Shown one piece after another: positions 19,881 through 26,595 of a stretch of 64,000 nucleotides of DNA; the stretch's first letter is position 1; every line of letters starts with the position of its first letter. The translations under genes and the position numbers were made by a program. Origin of the DNA: Herbaspirillum rubrisubalbicans (lineage in GTDB: Bacteria; Pseudomonadota; Gammaproteobacteria; Burkholderiales; Burkholderiaceae_D); NCBI RefSeq assembly GCF_003719195.1, contig NZ_CP024996.1, positions 3,038,001 to 3,102,000 of the forward strand. Reading direction: 5' to 3'. The notes under the pieces are model-generated. The model searched no databases. It was not told the DNA's origin and saw only the letters and a list, made by a program, of their open reading frames with translations.

Positions 19881-21347
19881 TCAGGCTCCCACGCCATGAC
19901 GCAGGCGTACGTGCTTGAACTGGAAATATTCCAGCAAGCCTTCGCGCGCGTGCTCCACCCCGATACCGCTCTGCTTGCGGCCACCGTAGGGAGCATTCAT
20001 GATGCCGGCGTCGACATGATTGATAGCCACGTTGCCCACATCGAGCGCAGCAGCGCAGCGATGGATTTCCTGCAGGTCTTGGGTGTAGACGTAGGCGGCC
20101 AGGCCGTAAGGGCTGTCATTGGCCAGGGCGAGCGCTTCAGCGAGACTGTCGAAAGGCGCCACACCGACCAGTGGCCCGAAGGTTTCTTCACGCATCACCC
20201 GCATCTGCGGGGTGCAATCGGCCACGATCGTGGGCTGGAAGAACAGGCCATTGACGAATTCTTCACCTGCCGGTGCAGCGCCGCCAGTAATCAGTCGCGC
20301 GCCCTGCGCCAGGGCATCTTCCAGATGGGCCAACGTCTTCTGCAAGGGTGCGGCCTGTGCCATCGAACCCAGGTCGGCGGCCGGATGGGACAGGCCATCC
20401 CCGATCACCAGAGCTCGTGCGGCGACTGCAAAGCGCGCCAGGAAGTCGGCATAGACGACGCGCTCGACATAGATACGGTTGATGGCAATGCAGATCTGCC
20501 CCATGTTGCGGAAGGACCGCCGCACCGCGCCCTGTACCGCCTGATCCAGGTCGGCATGACGCGTCACCAGCAACGGACAATTACCCCCCAGCTCCAGCGA
20601 CAGCCGCTTGATGCTCGGGCAGGATTGCTGGATGCGCAAGCCGGTCTGGGACGAACCGGTAAAGGCGATCTTGGCGATATCGGGATGTGCCACCAGCGCC
20701 TGCCCAACGGTGGCGCCATCGCCCGTGAGCACCGTCACGATGCCCGGCGGGATGCCGGCCTGCTGCACCTTTTGCGCAATGTAGAGCGCCGTGAAGGGGG
20801 TGAATTCGGAGGGCTTGATGATGACCGCACAACCAGCTGCGACCGCAGCGCACAGCTTCCAGCCCACCAGTTCGGCCGGGTAATTCCAGGGCGTGATGGC
20901 CGCCACCACGCCGATGGCTTCGCGCAGCACCAGACTCTGGTAGCCGGGCTGGTCGTTGGGAACGACTTCGCCATGCACGCGCACGGCTTCTTCGGCATAG
21001 AAGTGGCAGGCTTCGGCCAGTTTCTTGATTTCGCCCAGGGCTTCATTGCAGGGCTTGCCCTGTTCCAGGGTCATAACCTCGGCCATGGCAGGGGCGTCGG
21101 CCAGGACCAGGCGACCCAGGGTATGCAGGGCCTCGGCGCGGACCCGGGCTGGCGCGCCGGCCCAGGCACGCCAGGCGGCGACGGCGGCAGCCACCGCGGC
21201 GGCGATCTCATCCGGCGTGGCCACGGCAATCTGGCCGATGACTGCGTTGCGTGCCGGGTTACGCACCTGCAGGCGCGCGCCCTGCCCTTCGATGAACTGG
21301 CCGGCTGCAAATAGCTGGCCCGACAGGCGATTCAATACTTCCTGCAT
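19881..21347 (-). CDS. NAD(P)-dependent aldehyde dehydrogenase
   Basis: A 488-residue aldehyde dehydrogenase with the cofactor motif ITPWNYP near 152, FTGSSQTG near 227, general base Glu in LELGGNCP near 252 and catalytic Cys in NMGQICIA near 285. It is of the lactaldehyde, glycolaldehyde or succinate-semialdehyde group. With D-lactate dehydrogenase at the other end of the locus, a hydroxy-aldehyde to hydroxy-acid route is plausible. AAGGAG before the ATG at 21345-21347 fixes the start. An operator candidate lies 28 bp upstream. Confidence 0.9.
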   Translation of the reverse strand: MQEVLNRLSGQLFAAGQFIEGQGARLQVRNPARNAVIGQIAVATPDEIAAAVAAAVAAWRAWAGAPARVRAEALHTLGRLVLADAPAMAEVMTLEQGKPCNEALGEIKKLAEACHFYAEEAVRVHGEVVPNDQPGYQSLVLREAIGVVAAITPWNYPAELVGWKLCAAVAAGCAVIIKPSEFTPFTALYIAQKVQQAGIPPGIVTVLTGDGATVGQALVAHPDIAKIAFTGSSQTGLRIQQSCPSIKRLSLELGGNCPLLVTRHADLDQAVQGAVRRSFRNMGQICIAINRIYVERVVYADFLARFAVAARALVIGDGLSHPAADLGSMAQAAPLQKTLAHLEDALAQGARLITGGAAPAGEEFVNGLFFQPTIVADCTPQMRVMREETFGPLVGVAPFDSLAEALALANDSPYGLAAYVYTQDLQEIHRCAAALDVGNVAINHVDAGIMNAPYGGRKQSGIGVEHAREGLLEYFQFKHVRLRHGVGA

Positions 21348-21375
21348 CACGCATCTCCTTGAGCGACGGTGAATA

Positions 21376-21386
21376 TAGTATAACTA
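21376..21386. promoter_or_regulatory. Operator candidate, copy 1 (before the aldehyde dehydrogenase gene)
   Basis: AATATAGTATAACTAGATA contains TAGTATAACTA 28 bp before the aldehyde dehydrogenase start. It pairs with copy 3 in inverted orientation across the 187-bp divergent region, so one regulator could control both directions. Confidence 0.6.
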
Positions 21387-21490
21387 GATAAAAGAAAAGC
21401 GCGCAAACCGTAATTGTCGAATTTTATGGATATTTAGGCGCAAAAGAGAAATGTGACGAAGTAAAAATTCCAGAATTTCTACTGTATATG

Positions 21491-21501
21491 TAGCATTACT
21501 A
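21491..21501. promoter_or_regulatory. Operator candidate, copy 3 (before the SDR gene)
   Basis: TAGCATTACTA followed by TATTTTC lies 33 bp before the SDR start. Read on the minus strand it is TATAGTAATGCTA, matching copies 1 and 2. An -10 element may overlap it. Confidence 0.6.
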
Positions 21502-21534
21502 TATTTTCATCAATCATTTTCTGAAGGAGACATC

Positions 21535-22302
21535 ATGCCAACCACTTCCCCGCACGCTCACGACCTGAGCAGCCTAAGCGCTCGCCTGGCCCTGGTCACT
21601 GGCGCCGGCCAAGGCATAGGTGCGGCCTGCGCCGACGCTCTGGCCAGGCAAGGCGCCACCGTCATCTGCACCGACCTGGATGGCGAACGCGCCCGTGCCA
21701 CGGCCAGCCGTCTGGGCCCGAGCGCCCAGGCCTTCGCGCTGGACGTGACCGACAGTAGCGCCCTGAACAACCTGGCCGCACGCCTGCCGGCGCTCGACGT
21801 GCTGGTATGCAATGCCGGCGTGGTCAGCAATACGCCGGCTGAAGAAATGAGCGATGAAGAATGGGAGCGCGTGCTATCGGTCAACCTGGGCGGCGTCTTC
21901 AAGACCTGCCGCGCTTTCGCACGCGCAATGCTGGCGCGTGGCCGGGGTGCCATCGTCAATATCGGATCGATGTCGGGGATGATCGTCAACGTGCCGCAGC
22001 CGCAATGCCACTACAACGCCTCCAAGGCCGCCGTGCATCACCTCACGCGCTCGCTGGCGGTGGAATGGGCCACGCGCGGGGTGCGCGTCAATGCGGTGGC
22101 ACCGACCTATACCGCCACGCCTCTGTTGCAAGAGCTGGAAAAGGAACAGGCCTTGATCTCCCGCTGGCTGGACCTGACCCCACAACAGCGCATGGGACGG
22201 CCGGAAGAAATCGCCGCCGTGGTGGCCTTCCTGGCCTCGGACGCCGCCAGCCTCATCACGGGTGCGGTGATCAATGCCGATGGCGGCTACACCTGTATCT
22301 AG
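21535..22302 (+). CDS. SDR family polyol dehydrogenase
   Basis: A 255-residue short-chain dehydrogenase. The nucleotide-binding TGAGQGIG is at residues 22-29; CTDLD near 45 carries an Asp after the second strand, favouring NAD. CNAGV, a catalytic Ser in NIGSMSG near 144 and YNASK near 159 complete the set. The stretch SMSGMIVNVPQPQCHYNASK resembles arabinitol and other pentitol dehydrogenases. It probably oxidises a pentitol to the ketopentose phosphorylated by the kinase. Transcribed divergently from the operon it serves; AAGGAGA precedes the ATG. Confidence 0.87.
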   Translation: MPTTSPHAHDLSSLSARLALVTGAGQGIGAACADALARQGATVICTDLDGERARATASRLGPSAQAFALDVTDSSALNNLAARLPALDVLVCNAGVVSNTPAEEMSDEEWERVLSVNLGGVFKTCRAFARAMLARGRGAIVNIGSMSGMIVNVPQPQCHYNASKAAVHHLTRSLAVEWATRGVRVNAVAPTYTATPLLQELEKEQALISRWLDLTPQQRMGRPEEIAAVVAFLASDAASLITGAVINADGGYTCI

Positions 22303-22329
22303 GCGTGGGCAAAGCAGGCGGACACAAAA

Positions 22330-22356
22330 AAGCCGGTCACCTTGCGGTGCCGGCTT
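22330..22356 (-). terminator. Terminator of the 68-residue hypothetical gene
   Basis: AAGCCGG (22330-22336) pairs with CCGGCTT (22350-22356) around an inner CACC-ttgc-GGTG stem. On the minus strand it is followed by TTTTTTGTGT, a good intrinsic terminator for the gene ending at 22387. It may also stop readthrough from the SDR gene. Confidence 0.75.
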
Positions 22357-22386
22357 GATCGGCTTGCTGCTGGCTTGCGGCAGGTG

Positions 22387-22593
22387 TCAGACGCGGTAGA
22401 TCTTCTCTCCGGTCTGGACGATCCTGAATTTCTCGTTGGTCAGGGGATCCAGCGCCCGGCCATCCGCCAATTTGTAGGTGCGGCTGAAGGCCTGCGCCGC
22501 TTCATCGGCTTCGTCCTGCTGCGTCTGGTACACCTCGACGTGGTAAGGTGCGCCGGTCTTGCCCTTGGCATCGAATTTTTCCACCAGATCCAT
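22387..22593 (-). CDS. Small hypothetical protein (68 residues)
   Basis: Begins MDLVEKFDAKGKTGAPYHVE and continues through DEADEAAQAFSRTYKLADGRALDPLTNEKFRIV. The start is fixed by AAGGAGACGATAT before the ATG at 22591-22593. The soluble, charged sequence has no signal or membrane segment. It looks like a conserved small cytoplasmic protein of beta-proteobacteria; function unknown. It is followed by its own strong terminator, so it is likely monocistronic. Confidence 0.7.
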   Translation of the reverse strand: MDLVEKFDAKGKTGAPYHVEVYQTQQDEADEAAQAFSRTYKLADGRALDPLTNEKFRIVQTGEKIYRV

Positions 22594-22682
22594 ATATCGT
22601 CTCCTTAGTCGTGGCCTTGCGCCAGGGTCAACGATAGCAGATTTGACGGGGCTTTCCAGCGCATTGCATGTTGCAGCGCACA

Positions 22683-22704
22683 GGAGTGAAAACTTCTTCA
22701 CTCC
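22683..22704 (-). terminator. Perfect 8-bp hairpin after the outer-membrane protein gene
   Basis: GGAGTGAA (22683-22690) and TTCACTCC (22697-22704) form a perfect stem with a 6-nt loop, four bases beyond the stop at 22709 on the minus strand. No U-tract follows, so it may act as a 3-prime stability structure instead. Confidence 0.45.
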
Positions 22705-22708
22705 CTGA

Positions 22709-23449
22709 TCAGAAGTGCAAGGTCACACCCACCCCGAACTGGCGCGTGACTTCCGCCTTGTTCAGCCCGAATTTGGCGCCGGCATCCAGATCCACGGTCT
22801 TGTTGGGCGACCAGATCACCCCCAACAGGGCATAGGATGGCAGCGTCTTGCTGCCCACATTGGGGTTCTGCGCCACGCCAGTATCGGCCACCAGGCGCCA
22901 TTGTTCATTGAGCCCATACCAGACGGCGGCCGAAGCGCGCCACAGGGTGCTGTGCTGCGACTGCTGGTCGCTGGCGAGCTTGTAGCTGTTGTGACGCAGG
23001 CCGAGGTTGCCATGCAGGGTCCAAGGGCCGGTTTCATAGGAAACGATGCCGGTCAGGCCGGCGCTGTTTTCACCCGTGCCCAGGCCCTTGGTTTCGTCGC
23101 CACTGGGTATGAAGAACTCGGGCTTGAGGGCCAGCGACAGACCATCGGCTTCGTAATAGCGCCATTTGGCGCCCACCGAGACATCGCCCACGCCCGTGCC
23201 GGTGGGGGACTGGAAGGTCTGCGGCAGGTTGAAGAACAGGTCCAGCTTGTCGGTCACCCCGTAGGTGAAGCTGAACGCACCGACATGGCCGGCATTGCCG
23301 CTCTGCTTGCTCCAGTCGGTATTCATTTCGAGCTGGATGCCACCACTGCCTTGTACTCCGGCGTCATCGGTGACCAACGGGTGAGCCGCGAAGGCGGATT
23401 GGGTGGCTGCCAGCATCAGCCAGGAAAGACAGAGAATTTTCTTTTTCAT
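22709..23449 (-). CDS. Putative outer-membrane beta-barrel protein
   Basis: A 246-residue protein with signal peptide MKKKILCLSWLMLAATQSAFA, then alternating hydrophobic strands and a terminal Phe (VGVTLHF), the signature of BAM-assembled barrels. The conserved opening HPLVTDDAGVQGSGGIQLEMN resembles proteins annotated as transporters related to the MetA phenol-degradation family. The start at 23447-23449 has AGGGG upstream. Substrate unknown; no transport partner is adjacent. Confidence 0.75.
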   Translation of the reverse strand: MKKKILCLSWLMLAATQSAFAAHPLVTDDAGVQGSGGIQLEMNTDWSKQSGNAGHVGAFSFTYGVTDKLDLFFNLPQTFQSPTGTGVGDVSVGAKWRYYEADGLSLALKPEFFIPSGDETKGLGTGENSAGLTGIVSYETGPWTLHGNLGLRHNSYKLASDQQSQHSTLWRASAAVWYGLNEQWRLVADTGVAQNPNVGSKTLPSYALLGVIWSPNKTVDLDAGAKFGLNKAEVTRQFGVGVTLHF

Positions 23450-23964
23450 GAGAGACCCCTTATTTTTTTGCAAACAGTGTGGGTACGACATTGATCCACC
23501 CCTCCCCCTGATGACAGGCCCACACTTGCTCAGGGCGTGACCATGCACACCGCAAGCGGAGAAGACAAAGATGTGGTCGGAGCGAACCGAAGGGAAATCG
23601 CACCGCTGCCAAGTCGGAACACATTAACAAAGGCCAGACCCATGCATTGCCGACAGTAAGGGCGCAGGCAAGGCCTATTTGATGAATATGTTCTCCTGGG
23701 TGGCTGCGGTAAATGCCGTGGCTTTTACGGAAGGAACATCCGAGGCTGGGTTCATCGAACCTTGCGTGCAGCTGGAAGCGAGGCCACGCCAGGTCTGTGA
23801 TGACGGGAGGGGTCACGACCAGGCGGCATGAGCACATCGCTCCTGACAGTCAACAGAGGCGGTTCAATTCCAGAGCGAGGGGGATAGTACCACCGGTGGC
23901 TGACAACTCTGCAACGAAAAACTTCGATTTTTCCTGACTAAAACTGAAGTTTCTTGTCATCGGC
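23450..23964. other. 515-bp spacer without a supported gene
   Basis: Between the outer-membrane protein gene and the HDOD gene end, short open frames exist on both strands but have no ribosome site, no recognisable protein and poor codon pattern. AAACTTC (23919-23925) and GAAGTTT (23946-23952) could form a weak terminator for the HDOD gene. The part next to 23450 should hold the promoter of the outer-membrane gene; no clear consensus was found. Confidence 0.5.
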
Positions 23965-24918
23965 TCAGCCGGGCTGTTTCAGTGCCGCAACCAGTTCCGT
24001 GCCGAGATCGGGCAGCACCCTGGCCGGCACCTTGAGCAAGGCACCCCACTGGCTCCAGTCCTGGCTGATGTGGCTGCAGACGGAAGCCAGCGTGGAAATA
24101 GGCAGCTCGACCGGCCCACCCAGCCGCAACAGGCGCGGCAGCAAGGAGGTCCGCTCGGCATCGCTGGCCACGCAAAGATCGGCCACACAAGCGGCCAGCT
24201 CCAGTACGCGGATCAGGCGCTGCTGGCGATCCGCTTCATCCAGGCCGCTCTGTTCGGGCGCGCCATGATGCAGCACCGCTTCGCAGAAGAGCCGGGGAAA
24301 CAGCCAGTCCTGCATCATGGCTGCGGCCAGCTCCAGATGATGGAAGCCGAAGACTTCCTTCTCCTGCGCGCGCAGCGCCGTCCCCTGCGCGCGCAGCGCC
24401 GTCCCCTGCGCGCCACTGCGCAGCAGCTCGCCGTAGCGGCGGGGCCGGGCTGAGGCCAGGCCGAGCCGGCCGATATCGGCCAACAGGGCGACCGTAAACA
24501 TCTCGGCCGGCGGCGCCACCTGCAGCAGCTCGCCCAGGGCCTGGCCGGCACAGGCCATGGCAGTGGAACGGCTCCAGAAACGCTGGTAGTCGAATTCCTG
24601 GCAATCACCGCGGCGCGCCGATTCGGTCAGCGAAATGGCCAGTGCCATCTGACGCACCGCGTGCAGCCCCACCATCAGCAGCAGATCGATGTTGACCGCG
24701 GCCACCATGCGGCCCTTGTTGATATTGGGGATGTTGGCGATCTGGATCAGGCGACCGGCCAGGATCGGGTCGCCCTGCACCTGCGCCACCAGATCCGACA
24801 GGGCAATGTCTTCCTGCTGGCACATCTGCATGATCTTCAGGCGCACACCGGAAGGTGCAGGCAAGACTTCGGAGTCTTGCAATTCATGGAAAGTCTGGTG
24901 GTCAACGTAGCAGGACAT
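23965..24918 (-). CDS. HDOD domain signalling protein
   Basis: A 317-residue protein with one HDOD domain over most of its length: LPAPSGVRLKIMQMC, then LAGRLIQIANIPNINKG, then VALLADIGRLGLA. HDOD proteins lack the HD metal site and act as regulatory scaffolds in motility, cyclic-di-GMP or stress signalling. The start MSCYVDHQ (24916-24918) has no clear Shine-Dalgarno sequence. A duplicated 7-residue unit GTALRAQ lies near residue 180, encoded by a 21-bp tandem repeat. Confidence 0.8.
   Translation of the reverse strand: MSCYVDHQTFHELQDSEVLPAPSGVRLKIMQMCQQEDIALSDLVAQVQGDPILAGRLIQIANIPNINKGRMVAAVNIDLLLMVGLHAVRQMALAISLTESARRGDCQEFDYQRFWSRSTAMACAGQALGELLQVAPPAEMFTVALLADIGRLGLASARPRRYGELLRSGAQGTALRAQGTALRAQEKEVFGFHHLELAAAMMQDWLFPRLFCEAVLHHGAPEQSGLDEADRQQRLIRVLELAACVADLCVASDAERTSLLPRLLRLGGPVELPISTLASVCSHISQDWSQWGALLKVPARVLPDLGTELVAALKQPG
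24363..24413. repeat. 21-bp tandem repeat inside the HDOD gene
   Basis: The unit CCTGCGCGCGCAGCGCCGTC+C occurs at 24363-24383 and identically at 24384-24404, with a partial third copy to about 24413. It adds a second GTALRAQ heptad in frame. Identical copies point to recent slippage. Confidence 0.85.
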
Positions 24919-25170
24919 GAGGAGTGGTCTTTTTAATTTATTTACTTGGCGATAGGCCAATTTTCATTGGCGACAAGCATACCGAATTAATCATGATTGT
25001 GCGTCGCCACATGAACAAGGCCTCGCGGCTATCGCATCACGCCGCAACCGGGTCAGCGCATCTACCTGGCCAGCGAGGATGGCGTGTTGCCTCTACCTTG
25101 CTGATGGATGGCGCAATAAGGCGTATCATCGGCCCGCGCAAGGATCAGACCACCCTAAGGAGATTCGTCG

Positions 25171-25968
25171 ATGACACCCAAACAAAGCCTGCTGGCGTTC
25201 ACCCTCACCCTGTCCAGCCTCGCTGCCGGCGCAGCCCACGCCGATGCCCTGGCCGACATCCAGAAAGCCGGCGTGGTACGCATTGGCGTGCCGCAAGACT
25301 TCGCTCCCTTCGGCTCGGTCAATACCGAGTTGCAATTGCAGGGCCTGGACATCGACGTAGCCAAGCTGATCGCCCAGAAAATGGGAGTGAAGGCGCAACT
25401 GGTCCCGGTGGCCAGCGCCAACCGCATCGCCTACCTGCAGACCCACAAGACCGACCTGGTCATCTCCACCCTGGGCAAGAATGCCGAGCGCGAAAAAGTG
25501 ATCGATTTCTCCCAGCCCTACGCCCCCTACAACAACAGCGTCTTCGGCGTGGCCAGTATCAAGGTCAGCGGCCCGGCCGACCTGGCCGGCAAGACCGTGG
25601 GCGTGGCGCGCGGCACCTTCCAGGACCTGCAGTTGACCGACACCGCCCCCAAGAGCGCCACCATCAAGCGCTACGAAGACAACAACGCCATGATCTCGGC
25701 CTATGTCTCGGGCCAGGTGCAACTGGTGGGCACCGGTGACTTCGTGGCCTATGCCCTGGCCGAGAAAGCCCCCAACAACAAACCTGTATTGAAGTACATC
25801 ATCCAGGAGTCGGCCTGCAACGTCGGCCTGAACAAGGGCGAGACCGCCTTGCTGGCAAAGGTGAACGACGCCCTGACAGAAGCCAAGAAGAGCGGCGAAC
25901 TCAATGCCATCGTGCAGAAATGGCTCAATGTGCCGTTGCCGGCCAAGATGGCGGCAACTGTCCAGTGA
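25171..25968 (+). CDS. Orphan amino-acid ABC transporter binding protein
   Basis: A 265-residue periplasmic SBP_bac_3 protein with signal peptide (residues 1-24, ending AHA-D) and DIQKAGVVRIGVPQDFAPFGSVN at the start of the mature domain. It should bind an amino acid or small acid. TAAGGAG at 25156-25162 sets the start. No permease or ATPase gene is adjacent, so it must use a transporter encoded elsewhere or have a sensory role. Confidence 0.88.
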   Translation: MTPKQSLLAFTLTLSSLAAGAAHADALADIQKAGVVRIGVPQDFAPFGSVNTELQLQGLDIDVAKLIAQKMGVKAQLVPVASANRIAYLQTHKTDLVISTLGKNAEREKVIDFSQPYAPYNNSVFGVASIKVSGPADLAGKTVGVARGTFQDLQLTDTAPKSATIKRYEDNNAMISAYVSGQVQLVGTGDFVAYALAEKAPNNKPVLKYIIQESACNVGLNKGETALLAKVNDALTEAKKSGELNAIVQKWLNVPLPAKMAATVQ

Positions 25969-26021
25969 TGCAGTAGCAAGGAGGGCGAAATCGAACGTCA
26001 TCTGCGTGCTGCTGTATATGA

Positions 26022-26335
26022 ATTTCGATCGACTATTCGCTCAGGGCCATGGTCTTGATGGATCCGCTGGCCATTCCTTTCGACAGTGCAGCCCTCACCG
26101 CAGTCACGATGCCGATATTGCTTTATCGACCATCGGACGCGACTTATTTGCCGGCCGTCCACAGGAAGTTGTCCTGCCCGGACGGCATTTCGTTTTCCTT
26201 GACCCCTGCCCTGTTTCGTTCGCCGAACAGGAAACCTTGCTTTGCAAAGACGCGCCGGAGGTGGACCGTGTCGCGATACATCGACAGTTGGAAAATCAGA
26301 TTGTGGAGTTTCTGCACAAGAATCTGCAAGGCTAG
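26022..26335 (+). pseudogene. Remnant of an alpha/beta hydrolase (predicted dienelactone hydrolase), C-terminal part
   Basis: One frame from 26022 reads ISIDYSLRAMVLMDPLAIPF and on through LTAVTMPILLYRPSDATYLP; then the homology jumps frame near 26155 and continues PQEVVLPGRHFVFLDPCPVS, ending at the TAG in 26333-26335. Together they resemble the last 100 residues of secreted dienelactone-hydrolase-like proteins, including the catalytic-His region PGRHFVFLDPC. The N-terminal two thirds are absent and one frameshift is present, so the gene is dead. The rest of the 627-bp spacer (25969-26595) shows nothing else supportable. Confidence 0.6.
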
Positions 26336-26595
26336 AACAAATCATGGATGACCAAGCAATACAGCATCGTTTGAAGTAGGGAATTACCGAAAAAATTCGA
26401 TGGAGGAAAGGAATCCGGCTTGGCACAATGCACGGCACAAAAATGAGCGGCCTCTGATACGGGCGCCGCTGCCATGCAGCAGTCAATGACAGGGAACGCG
26501 TAGGGGAACACTTGATGCAAGCGTGGTGTTGACGACAGTCACACCGGCATTCGCCATCCATGGCGAGTGATCAACCATCAAGTTGAGGCGATCCC

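Noticed and set aside
23460..23837. 125-codon minus-strand frame in the spacer after the outer-membrane gene
   Set aside because: No ribosome site, no domain, odd composition; the spacer is left without a gene.
25998..26561. 187-codon minus-strand frame over the hydrolase remnant
   Set aside because: The plus-strand hydrolase homology explains the region better.
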